From Gibbula magus (Eukaryota; Mollusca; Gastropoda; Trochida; Trochidae), in assembly GCA_936450465.1 (NCBI GenBank), contig OW388305.1, positions 35,597,187-35,661,186 of the forward strand: a DNA stretch of 64,000 nt, given 5' to 3'. The notes below the pieces were generated by a model that saw nothing but the letters and a program-made list of their open reading frames with translations, did no database searches and was not told the origin of the DNA. Below, piece by piece: positions 1 through 11,184 of this stretch (its first letter is position 1; each line of letters begins with the position of its first letter). Made by a program: the position numbers and the translations under genes.

Positions 1-45
1 AAATAGTTAACTCGAAGGTATGAATGATTACTTTCAAATGGTGCT

Positions 46-219
46 GGACGGAACGGCGACACGGCAAAACGGCGACAAACCAGAAAGGCGACAATTTGGA
101 CAGAACGGCAACAGATGGAAAAAATCTTCTGGACAGAACGGCGAAACAGATTTCTTACTAAATTTTAGACCAAAATCGCTGGACTAAACGGCGACACATT
201 TGGACTAAACGGCGACAAT
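46..219 (+). repeat. Left inverted terminus of foldback element 1
   Basis: This arm holds about six modules, near 46, 64, 98, 131, 181 and 202, each centred on ACGGCGACA or a one-base variant and mostly preceded by GGACAGA or GGACTAA. Spacing is irregular, from about 17 to 50 bp. Confidence 0.7.
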
Positions 220-957
220 AGTTTTTGTATAAAATAGTTTTTATAAGTTATATTGTTAGATCCTTCATGTCTGAGATGTTTATTCACGAAGTTTACATAG
301 TTAAATAAAGAATTTCTGATGTGCGCGAGATGTTTTAATTGCTTAAGACTATAATCCAATATATCTGTCTTATGCTTTGATGTTGTATTGATCCTTGGAT
401 TAATTGTTTTGTTTGTCATTAATTAATTGTTAATCAAAAGTTAAATAGACGGACTCAATGTCACTTGAAAAAGATATGAAAACCGAAACATAGAAACTTC
501 AGTCACACTTCTCAACATGCCTTTTACACAAGCAATTATCAATTAATCCGGTTATTGTTTACATTAATTAGCGACTATCGAGGTATTAGCAATTGGCCGT
601 GTTAATTAATTAAATCAATCAGTAATCGTGTTTTCATGGTTGATCACATTTTAAGGGTTGGGCCTATATCTTTAAAGCCTTGAAACCGTAGTACAGACAG
701 ATATGTTATTATCGTATCACCTCATTAAAATGGATTCACACATAACTGTAAAATATATCTATATATACATTCTAATAAAACATATAAAAAACATTACAGT
801 AAACAGTAAACATATTACAACTATCAAATGTAGGTTGAATACAATGAATATATATATTTTTTATTTTCGGCCCTTTTTCCTCGGCCCTTGTGAATTTTTC
901 ACTCGGCCCTTTTGACTTTTGAACTGAAATGAAATGAACTTGAAATGAGAGATTCAA

Positions 958-1135
958 ATACCGTATTTCCTCTAATAGGAGACGGGCCTCTAATAGCAGC
1001 CGGGGGTAAAGGTACCCTAAGGTGAATAAGAGCCGGGCCTCCAATAAGCGCCGGGGGGGGGGGGGGGGGGGGGGGGGGGGAAGAGCCTTAACATGTTAAT
1101 AAGGGCCCGGGCCCCAATTAGAGGAAATACGGTAT
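958..1135. mobile_element. MITE-like insert with 19-bp perfect terminal inverted repeats
   Basis: Positions 958-976 and 1117-1135 are perfect reverse complements, starting ATACCGTATTTCC. The interior repeats phrases such as TCTAATAG/CCAATAAG followed by GCCGGG. It contains a run of 28 G (1053-1080), which is likely length-variable and assembly-sensitive. It is too short to encode a protein. No target-site duplication is evident. It sits inside foldback element 1. Confidence 0.6.
1053..1080 (+). repeat. Poly-G tract, 28 bases
   Basis: An uninterrupted run of 28 G within the MITE-like insert. It could form G-quadruplex structures, and its exact length may be unreliable. Confidence 0.9.
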
Positions 1136-1332
1136 CACTCGTAATATGAATATGGGTCTAAAATAAAATATTAGAGACTAATTAGTAATAGGCCCTACAT
1201 TTGTTTGTTTTGTTTTGGTTATATACGAATATATAATATACAGCAGACAAATATACAACAAATAAATGGAACAATTGGTGAACAACGACAGTCAAAATTC
1301 ATAAATAATTAATATCAAAATTAAATATTTGG

Positions 1333-1432
1333 TGTCGCCGTTTAGTCCAACCCATTTCTGTCGCCGTTCTGTCCAATTTGTCGCCGTTTCAGACAAATTT
1401 TGTCGCCGTTTTGCCGTGTTGCCGTTTCGTCC
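1333..1432 (-). repeat. Right inverted terminus of foldback element 1
   Basis: This arm carries the reverse-complement modules TGTCGCCGTTTAGTCC, TGTCGCCGTTCTGTCC and TGTCGCCGTTTCAGAC, ending in GCCGTTTCGTCC. It is shorter than the left arm and has fewer modules, so the ends are not exact mirror images. Confidence 0.7.
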
Positions 1433-2056
1433 GTATCCCCTTTCAACAACTGAATTGATATACATATGTGTTTACTGTATTTATCTTTGTTCATCCTATT
1501 TTATCATATCCTAAAGTTTCATTGTCCGCCCCGGTACTTGCGTGAATATTGAACTCAAAGATTTAGGTGCGTATCTTAGATCTTAGATTTTTTACCCGAC
1601 GGCACTGTACTACTGTAGTCTGTAACACGCCTGGTCGTTCAAGAACATTATTAGACATATACACATTTTCCAAAGGATGAGGTGACAAGAACCTGACATG
1701 ACAAGACTATGTCCCAAACCAATACATTAGCAAGAAAATAAGCATACGAACCAATGCCTTGATTTTTCCCACGCGTGATACCTGCCATCTTCAGCTGATC
1801 TTTCCCACCTTCCCACGGAAGATTTCACGGCCTCAACAAAAACTAGCGCCCCCTATCTAAACTCAGTTATCTCCCTTCAGTAGCGTACAGGAAATAGCAA
1901 ACGGGGACTTGGTGTGTATCACCCAAATAATGCGCCAAAACAGGCTACACTCGTTGGTTAACCTGAAAGTGGTGAATTGTGGACATTGATCAAATATGAA
2001 AAATAAGTAAAATTTACATGTTGAGGAACCGTTCTGGACGTTTTTACAGCTTTTTT

Positions 2057-2080
2057 TCAAATGCGGACGTCCGCATTTGA
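2057..2080. repeat. 24-bp perfect palindrome with further half-copies
   Basis: The 24 bases are identical to their own reverse complement, centred on GGACGTCC. The half-site TCCGCATTTGA recurs immediately to the right (about 2088-2098), and a variant TCCCCATTTGA recurs at about 2119-2129. It may be a remnant of a mobile-element end or a dyad binding site; no function is recognised. Confidence 0.8.
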
Positions 2081-2141
2081 CGTGTGTCCGCATTTGAAAG
2101 GTTTCATACATGTAAATGTCCCCATTTGACACCAGTTACAA

Positions 2142-2144
<3 letters not shown>

Positions 2145-2180
<36 letters not shown>
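2145..2180 (+). repeat. (CA)18 microsatellite
   Basis: Eighteen uninterrupted CA units. Confidence 0.97.
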
Positions 2181-2185
<5 letters not shown>

Positions 2186-5100
2186 AGAAACTTACTACTG
2201 TTGCAGTACATGAATATTGTGACTCGCATGTGTATGAAAGTGTTTAGTGCAATTTAAGTAGATGCGTCTTGTGTCAAATCTACATTTTGGTTTTATATAT
2301 TTCAGTGAAATTAGTTACATTGGTGTTCCATTTCAGTGACTGTGAACAAAGTTTGTCAGTCTCCCTCGATGGATATATATCCTCGTTTGTTATGTTTAAT
2401 TTAATTTATGTTTTAATTCAAGTACCCGCAAATGAAGATGTTTTAGCAAGACAACATTATGTTGAGATTTACATATTTTAAAATTCAAATGATATATCTA
2501 TTTGTATTATGAGAGGTAAGCATGGTCCTTTATCAGAAATACTAGTGTTGAGTCCCATAATGATATGGATGTGGTTCTTACAATCATTTACATTTTACAT
2601 TATATGAGTAACATATAACACACTGCATCTGGTTTATATGTTATATATTATTCATGAAATGTGATGTAAACTTACACCACAGTGACCAGTAATAGATAAC
2701 ATGATATATTGTTTTATTATTGGAGTATTTATTGGCACAACATGCTAGGTTTCATTTGTACAAGTATTTATCATAAGTATATATGTACAAAACACAATGC
2801 ATACACATGGCCATGCAAGGTATCTACCGTAGAGATAAACGATAGCTTTGATCCTTCCTTCTCTTTAATGTTAATTTCGTAAGGCTCTAAGATATTATTT
2901 TGTTATTTGTCAGAAGATTATTACGTATATAGGTAAACTGTACCTCTAGTTTTATATAAAATACTACTTTAATCAATATTGAATTGATTACAACATGTAA
3001 CCTGATTTCTTCTAGAGAGAGCAAAAGATTATCTCAGTGATGTATTTCATACACACACGGTTTCTCAATGATATAGACAAATGTAAATGTCAACCATGTA
3101 CTTAAATCTGCATCATACATGGTAGTAAACGTACATACGTACATCTGTTGAAAAGAGCAGATACTAAACTGCAGAACAAATGAATGTACAAACCTCTGTT
3201 GGTTTTGATTACTTCAGTATTTTAAAAGAACTAAGATGCATTTGATTATGCAAAAGTTACAATAGCCCCTACTTTGCTTGTTTATAATATCGTAAATGTG
3301 TTCAGAATGAGGCACATTGAATGATGTTCACATAAGATATGTATTATATGTTTATGAACAGTTGTGTTTCATTTTAAATTAACTTTTAAAGAGTTTTAAA
3401 ATTTCAATATTTCATTTAAAAACAAAAATAAGGCCACATAAAGTAATATTTGGCGGATGACTAAATGCCTGCACTATTCAGTTTTAGAATATAAAATCGA
3501 ACACATTTTATAATTGTATTAGAAAACAATAAATATGATAAAACAAACTGAGACGTGTACTTCATTTTCTACTTTAGTTTAGTTCTTGTTGTTGGAAAAT
3601 GAATAACAATCAAAGTCATATAAATCGCGGTGTGAGAAACAACTGCATTTAACAATCGTCCTCACATAAAAACTACCTAATAATATAAATTTCATGTAAA
3701 TGTCATCCCCAGCAAATCAGGAAATCCCACAGGTGTGTTTTTGATATACCGAAGCAATAACCACAGTGTCCAGATGTTCGCAATTGACAGCATATCAAAC
3801 ATTGGTTTTATTAATGTGTTACATCTCGAAAGACTGGTGTCGAAAAACACTCTCATGCTCTTGATAGGAAATATGCCGTGACGTTAGTGGCATTCCCTCG
3901 ACACACATGTGTGAGATAGAGCATGTAATTTACTTCCATCTGTGCATTGAACCTGTGTTCAATATCAGGTTGTTGATATGTTCAATTGCTGCTGGTAGCC
4001 GAACTTGAATAGTAGGTTTGTTCTGCAAGAAGACAGTCCCTAATGTAACAACTTACATCATAACATGCTTTGAGTGGCTTGCAGTATATTTGCTAGCTAT
4101 AGCTTTCCTCGACATAGCAATTGGAAGAAGGATCATTCTACCTATGAATTATCGATGTCCATATTCCAGTTTTGTTCTTCTGATGAAGGATCTCGCATGT
4201 TCATGTTTAATCTAATATGCATTCAAACCCTATTGCTGATGAAAACTTCTTGTCAAAAACTGTCATTTTCCAAAAGTGATTTTTGCCTCGCTGTTCATAT
4301 GAGAAAACCACTATGAGCGTCACATACGGGATACTCCCTAAGATAAACAAATCAATGTATCTACCTTACTAAAAATTTAAACATAACATATGAACAGATA
4401 AAATCCTCGATCCTTCTTATCAGATGCGTATACTTCGTTTTGTAATGAAGGACGTTAGATGAAATCTAAACAGCAATGTGACATGAAAGCAAATCGAGCA
4501 ATAACCAATTATATTACTTTAAACATTTTCATGTGACATTACGCTGATGGATATGCAGAGAACAGAAGGTCACTACCACCCAGACAGACTGTGAAAATAG
4601 ACATTGACGTCTGTTCAATTCCCTTTCCGACCAGGTAGTTATTTGTGAAATGAGACATGTAATAGACTTCCATTTGTGCAATAGCGATATATGATATGTT
4701 GAGTGGCTTAATCGTTAAATGCTTCAAATGATTCACTTTTCTATTTCAAAAGTGCTTATTTAGCAAGTGCCTATAAGTGTGCACTCCATTAATGGATCCA
4801 TTTTGAGGTGCAAAGTAATGTTTATATATATTGTATTCATGCAAGACACTTTAATACCTATGTTATGAAACCACAATTTTACTTAGACTAAAATACATGT
4901 GCATTACAGGCATTGAGACACAGAGTCGTAAGACAAAATATATGTTATACCTTTAAATCAATTTGGTACCGATCATTCTGTTTTTGCAATTGAAAAAAAC
5001 TGAGAAAGCCATGGAAAGATACTTAAATTACTTTAAACAATGGAATGTTAACATCTCGTTAGAGTACAAATGAGGAAATATGCATTGCCCAATGTAAAAT

Positions 5101-6028
5101 GACATTAAACACTTGTTGTGGGTTAGTCAATGGCATTGGTTGTTTCCGGTATTATTTCAATCCTGCCAGGTAAATTTTCACCAGACAGATAACCTGACAG
5201 AGATCACAGGAGCTTTGTCACAGTATTAAACTAAGAATGGACCAATTTCAATACTTCAGTTTAAATTTCACATGTTCCCAATAGTGTCTCATGCATCAAC
5301 AATATCCGTGTTCTTCAGCAAGAACTGAGTATTGTATGATGAAAAGAAATGTCAGTTCTATAATAGATGCTGCAGTAAAAGTATCTGTAATGATTTCCAA
5401 TGGTTGCAGTTTTAAGCATCTGTGAAGCATGCATCAAAGTGGTCATGTTTTTATCTTTAAAGAAGGTTTTGAGAGATTAGACACGCCAATCACATATATC
5501 CACTTACTCCGATGTATCAGTAACAGTGATCAATAATGTCAATCATATAATCAATAATATATTTCTGAGTGCTTTGCAATAATATGGATTTACTACAAGT
5601 CAGAAGAGGGCAAGCCACTGTCATATTGTTGTACACATATCCACACTGTCATATTGTTGTACACATATCCGTACATGCAAAATGTTAGTTAGTTGATGAT
5701 GCTATTATTGAAACTGTGTACATATTGAGAATGTATCCTTTACAACAGAGATTATTGACGAAGAGTATCATTTATAACGCAATTATGTTTGTTAGGGTAA
5801 TCATCAAACACATTTTGGAGAATGCAGACTAACAGTTACCGGATAAAGTTTTAGGGTGTTAGACAGAGTCTTTGTGCTTGGAGTGTGCTGCCTGCAGTTT
5901 AATCTGTGATAGGATGAAGATCCCACCGCTACACTCACCAACATTTCCTGAAATACTAGATATGAATGATTAATTATATGAAGCCCATTATTTACACAAG
6001 AGCACGGAAAATGGGAGGGAGGGTGGGA

Positions 6029-6203
6029 GTTGAGTGTTGACGTGATGAGAGCGCGGCCAGAAATGACGCGTTTACCGCTTGCATGGGCTTTTATAACCTA
6101 ACGTCACGTGACGTCAGTTTACGAAAGGGAGAGTTAGCTCCCTTAGACTGTGCTCCCGGATAATTATGGGATGTATCTATGAGATAGTGATAAATTCATT
6201 TAT
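6029..6203 (+). repeat. Direct repeat 1 bounding a 650-bp block in copy A
   Basis: This segment, from GTTGAGTGTTGACGTGATG to GATAAATTCATTTAT, recurs at 6855-7034 and, as a single copy, at 15799-15973 in copy B. The pattern (repeat, 650 bp, repeat in A; single repeat in B) resembles a small LTR-bounded element versus a solo LTR, or loss of one repeat and the spacer by recombination. No primer-binding site or polypurine tract was seen, so an LTR identity is not established. Confidence 0.75.
6030..6146 (+). promoter_or_regulatory. Promoter-like block: TATA box, CRE/E-box palindrome, hairpin
   Basis: A TATAA (6092-6096) is followed at once by the 14-bp perfect palindrome ACGTCACGTGACGT (6101-6114), which nests an E-box CACGTG between CRE half-sites. 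Next comes a 7-bp-stem hairpin AAGGGAG/CTCCCTT (6125-6144). The block is more GC-rich than its surroundings. The same arrangement occurs at about 6855-6975 and 15799-15915. CRE and E-box elements are known binding sites of bZIP and bHLH factors; promoter activity here is inference. An element terminus is the main alternative. Confidence 0.4.
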
Positions 6204-6854
6204 CATCCGAAGATGCCAGCATGCATTAAGAATGACCAAACAATATGTTGGAGAAAAGCGGGCGCAGTTTATTACAAACACAAGTGGGGCGGCAACCCCT
6301 CTACAATACAAACCCAAATGTTGCTTACCCCTAAGCTATATAAGAATAAATGAGTGCAAGGGGAGCCCACATAGACACACATTTATCTAGGCCAATGCGC
6401 TTTACCATTAACGCGCCCGTATAAAGGAAGCCGCCAGCTATCCTTAGCAAAATGACAGTGAATGTAATTGAGTGCAAGGTGAGCCCACATAGACACAAAA
6501 TACTCTCGGCCAAAACCCCCGAATACAGCGACTTTGCTACCGAGGGAACGCCACGTCGATAGCGAAGTGCTTGTATGTAACCCTTCCCTGGAAGTAATTG
6601 TATAAACGGGGACAACAGTGATACAATGACCAATTTATTTGCAATAACAATATTAGCATATGCCGAGAGGCTGCTGCCACAAGTCGAGTACCTACGAGAT
6701 TAATCCCACAATGCTAATCTTGATACTTATCTTGAAAATATTTGAAAAAGAGTTTCCTAAATGGAATTGAGGAACAGGGCCGTTCCTACGTCAGACAGAT
6801 GTACATCGTCTGATCTATATAGCCCGGGGTCCCCAGAGACTATATCATGCTTGA
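6204..6854. other. A-only 650-bp block, higher GC, with internal repeats
   Basis: This block is absent from copy B. It holds a 25-base direct repeat about 120 bp apart, around 6351 and 6470, centred on GAGTGCAAGG and AGCCCACATAGACACA. Near its right end it has two hairpins: GGAAC/GTTCC at about 6770-6787 and a near-palindrome at 6791-6813 (TCAGAC...GTCTGA). Open frames at 6166-6390 and 6331-6633 overlap on opposite strands and match nothing recognised. Confidence 0.6.
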
Positions 6855-7034
6855 GTTGAGTGTTGACGTGATGAGAGCGCGGCCAGAAAGGACACTTTTA
6901 CCGCTTGAAGGGGCTTTTATAACCTAACGTCACGTCACGTGACCACAGTTTCCGAAAGGGAGAGTTAGCTCCCTTAGACCAAGCTCTCGGATAATAATGG
7001 CATTTATCTATCAGATAGTGATAAATTCATTTAT
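6855..7034 (+). repeat. Direct repeat 2 bounding a 650-bp block in copy A
   Basis: Diverged second copy of 6029-6203, with differences such as GGACAC for TGACGC and GAAGGGG for GCATGGG. Sequence to its right continues colinearly with copy B, while sequence to its left is the A-only block. Confidence 0.75.
6858..6978 (+). promoter_or_regulatory. Second promoter-like block in copy A
   Basis: It has TATAAC at about 6918 and then ACGTCACGTCACGTGAC, keeping CACGTG and adding a third CGTCA-type half-site while losing the perfect palindrome. The AAGGGAG/CTCCCTT hairpin is retained. Confidence 0.35.
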
Positions 7035-10000
7035 TTCAGTACCATATAACTGTGAAATGTCACTTTCAAACGATTTTGTATAAACAGATGTCTGATACTT
7101 ACCAGTTTTACTAATTTTTATTTGTGAATATCAATAACAACCTTTTGAAATTTCGAATTACAGAAAATAAGTGCTATGATAACCATTGTGATAAAGGAAC
7201 AATGAAATGGTGTCTCATTTTACATGCTCTATTGAAATGATTAATGCGTTAATTTCACTGTGCCAGGAGACATTTTACCCCTTTGATGTTTTGCGAAAAG
7301 TGTTTTTACAATTGTTACAGACGACAGGGGGTATTATCCACATAGGGGAATGGATCATATAGTTGTAGTATCAATAGGACATCAAAGAAGTTATACCAAG
7401 AAGTGCAAGTGAGTGATATAAAACTGTAATTGAACATCATAATAAAAGTACATCAGGACATATACAAATCTAGTTCTGTTCAATCGAATTTTATTCAAAT
7501 TACTTTCAGTAAATCTGAGGCAAACTGTTATTGCTCGGCCAAAATATACCTTTTTGTGAATCAATTTCAAAATCATAATCTAATCGCAATTTTGTTTCCT
7601 ATTTATTATTATTTTTGTCATGTAACTTTAGTGTATTGTTCAATCTGTTTAAGATGAAAACATTGATTCGTTCCCAAAGGCTGATTTGCTTATTCGGACT
7701 GGAGGGGCAATACAAATTACCAAGTGAGCCTAGGGAATGAATCAATGGCTTGATTTGAAAGAGATTGCAATCGGCATAACGTTGCACGTAGTAAAAGTTA
7801 ATTTTCAAAAATTGAAATACTGTCACCACCACATTTATATCTCTTATTGTCTCCTTATCCCAATTATATAATTTCCTTCTACTTGGAATTTTCAACACTG
7901 ACCTCTGTAGCCAGTCTCATATTAATCATATTATATTTTTAAAGAGACCGTAGGTAAAGACTAATTTTTGTAACTACAATTTTAAGAAAATATGTTTTAA
8001 TTTCTTCTTTTTTTTCAGTTCATGCATATTGTTTTATTAAATTTAATTAGATACACGAGCAAACAATATAATCTTGTTAAAACTCTACATGAGTAGTACA
8101 TAATTTAATTTCTCAGATCAATAAACGTTAAAATTGAATAAAACAAGTCGTTACATTCTACATGTCACTTAGCTCTATATGTCAATATCCCTAAGCTAGG
8201 GCTTACACTTAAAAAACATAAAACTAATTTCCCAAATAATGGTTGGCAGTTTGATTGTGGAAGGATCCGATAAAGATTCTTAACATGTCGAACACACAGT
8301 AAACTGTTTATCAAGACGTGTCGCACGTCTTCCACTTCTATGTGTCCCTGACCCGTACATTTGTCAATGAGTATTAAATTACACCTTCTTACACTTCTTA
8401 CAAATCGACATGAATTGAATTGAAATGAATCTTAATTGATAATTGACAGCAGTTTCAGTTGTTGTTGATGTTATGGAAAACGGAACATGACAGAATTTAA
8501 ATTAATTCAAATATTTTAGATATACCCACAGGACAAAAAGTGGTTGGATCCATTTGCCGGTTACTTGCGGATTCTCCAAAATATTGGCGGACCCTGAGGA
8601 ATCCGAATCCGACTTATCTTTTGATAGATTTCTATTTATGTAACCACGTGAAGTGCAGCATGGTGAAAAAAGAGCACACAAAAGATGATGAAAATGCAAC
8701 ACATTTTTAAATAGCCACTGATAGAGACACAAATTATACCTTAGAAATACTATACCATAGAACGTTCTGCAGATCCTGTCACAGCAATTGCTAATATACC
8801 AAACCTCATTATCAAGACGAGAGAGTGAGACCAAATCCAATTGTTCTTTTGCTCGTTTGAAACTTTAAGTAAAAACGTAAGACATGCTTTCTTAAAACTG
8901 CATGTGCTCAGTAATAGCTAAGCAGAAGTTGACGGATTGTTCGAGGCATAGAATCAACAATGCATCTACATATTCAGTGTTCTGAAAGATAATTAACAGA
9001 CCAGACAGGGGCAACAGAACTTATTATATGAGATGCTGACCAAACACTGGCAAAGAACTCTGCTCAATTATATGTTCTGGTATATTCGATTTTCAAACAA
9101 GTAAAATACGTCCGTATAATGTTTCCAAACAGCAAGCATACTATATATACACGGTATCTTTCCAAAAGGTTTTGCTCATTAGGTGTTATAACATATCATT
9201 TTGTGTGCATAGGAGTGGAAATTTTTGTTTTGACATAGGTAAAGTTGTTTTATCTGTGTCAGATACTTACATTTGGGTTGAGTTTCATATTGTCATTTTG
9301 ATATTAACTGTGTGAAGAACATCAAAAGGCGATGTTTCTACATGGGCTCTATTATCCAGCTAGTGACAACAACATTAGAACTTATGTCGAAACATTGCAT
9401 GTGTGTAATAAAGATGTCGTACATCTCAATATCAAAATATTGACTTAATGATTAATCATATCAACATCTAGAATGTCAAAGAAAGTGTTATATGACAGCA
9501 ACTTTAAATGTCAGTTTCAAAGTGAGCCAAAGATGGTACATAAAAAATACTATTACTTAAATGTCCAATAGATCTGTTGACGAAAATGTCATGCCTTCAG
9601 GCAATCTGTTTAACGCATCCATGGGGTTTTTAAACATGCTTTGATTGTTTTTCCTTATATTCAAACGACGTGGGGACCTCAAATAAGATTCAGTTGAGAC
9701 AACGATTTGTCCTTGTACATGTAGTGTACATGTATATATATTGAGTGATCAGGTCAAAAGAGAATATACTTATGGAAACGTGTGAGAGTGATTCATTCCT
9801 AGTTCATAGCAAAGTTCAAATCACAGCTGCAGTTTTGCTTTAATCATAAAACAGTAACAGTAGACATGCCAAATAGTGTATTTATGAAAACGACTGAGAG
9901 TGATTCATTCGTTGTCCATAATTCAGAGCTCAGATGTCATTTCTTTTGCTGTAAAACACTAAGCAAAGTTTATTGATAAATACAGCACTAAGGCATACAT

Positions 10001-11184
10001 GTACAGATGGGAGATGCACGTAACTAACGAACTAACGAAAGTTATATTACAAACTGTTAATGATAGCCTTATTTCTCAATTAATTTTATAAAAAACGAGT
10101 TATTGTCATAACCTAGATCGTTTTATGGATGGTTTGGGAACAAAGACTTTCGTTGGAAACAATTAACGCCTGGCAGAGTGTTGAACTTAATAGTAGTGTT
10201 TTTAAACAGAATAAGTTTGCAAAAGCCGGAGTTGCACAATCTTTGGTGAAAATCCAACACCAGTGGGGTGTTTTAGATTTATCATGTCCTCAAAGATCAC
10301 TACCTAATACTAGGTGCTCGAATGTAAGTGAACCCCTATTTCTGACTGATATGATTTAATTCATGTCTTTAACCATATATTTAACCATCAATAGTCTCAT
10401 CCATTCCCATTACAGGTATATCTCAGCTAGGACGAAAACGTCATTGAAGTATCTTCCACTAAGAAATTACTTATAGATTTCAATTCATCCATGTCGGAAA
10501 TGTAATCTTTGTAAAGCCCTTACATGAGGTGAGGAACAATTACTTTCCAAGATCTATATATTCATATCAAATAAAACATGTCTTAACCTTTTCAGACTTA
10601 TGCATGTTTACAACTCTAAGATGCATATGTGGTTTTAAATCTGTACTTAAACTGATTGATTGTGGAATGATCCGATACAGCGTCTTTGTGTGTGGATTTA
10701 AAAGTGAAAGATCTCGTATTTTTTTTGCTCTTCAATGGTACCATATTTTGCTTAAAATTTAAAAGTGATTGTAAGATTTTAATTTTATTCAATCTTCCGT
10801 ATAGAAATTGTTTTGTATGTCGTCGACAACAAGATTCATTTGGTAAACATGACAACATAATATTATCTTAACCAGGACAGTGCAGCTCTGAGAGGCCAAC
10901 ATACATATGATAACTATTGATGCTAATACAAATGCAATTTCATTTTAAAACACCCTCTTAAAATATTTTGTTCAATAATCATGTAAATTTATTACTTAAT
11001 GGAAGGTATCTCGTAGTTTTAGATGCCTATACCTGAAATCATATCCAACTAATGCGCTAACATCAAGGTCAGGTTGGATATCTGTATTCGTAAATAATGT
11101 GTGTTCGAGAGAAAGGATCTTATTTAGTTTCACTCGTTTCTCACGTTTATTTAGGTAACATTTCCTGTGGACGCTAGTTTTGTT

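Larger units (their letters stand above)
46..1432. mobile_element. Foldback-type DNA element 1, non-autonomous
   Basis: The two ends carry the same set of short modules in opposite orientation, of the form GGAC-NN-AACGGCGACA on the left and its reverse complement on the right. The outermost 30 or so bases of each end match closely: GGACG, then AACGGC, then ACACGGCAAAACGGCGACAAA-like sequence. The interior has no convincing transposase ORF; the small frames around 165-419 and 703-915 are AT-rich and featureless. Long terminal inverted repeats made of direct subrepeats are the hallmark of foldback elements. No clear target duplication was found: the left flank ends GGTGCT and the right flank begins GTATCC. 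A small MITE is nested at 958-1135. The superfamily was not recognised. Confidence 0.7.
1433..3862. other. Unique AT-rich stretch without a recognisable gene
   Basis: The open frames here are short and lack recognisable motifs. The stretch includes a palindrome (2057-2080), a dinucleotide repeat (2145-2180) and, from about 3220 onward, sequence that reappears diverged at 32450-32890. The latter shows that the ancestral duplicated unit extended left of the sharp copy A boundary. Confidence 0.6.

Noticed and set aside
4018..4316. Small frames conserved between copies A and B (also 13459-13757)
   Set aside because: Every amino-acid-altering difference is tolerated, two overlapping frames are equally open, and the diverged third copy near 33100 does not keep either frame.
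6204..6854. Internal region of an LTR retrotransposon
   Set aside because: No primer-binding site, polypurine tract, gag/pol frame or target duplication could be seen; kept only as one explanation of the direct repeats.
7391..7576. Minus-strand frame shared by copies A and B (16323-16520)
   Set aside because: Its N-terminus differs through a frameshift between copies, and it is interrupted in the diverged copy at 46060-46190; its preservation reflects recent duplication.
10129..10359. 76-codon plus-strand frame in copy A
   Set aside because: The corresponding region of copy B (about 22000-22200) has deletions that break the frame.
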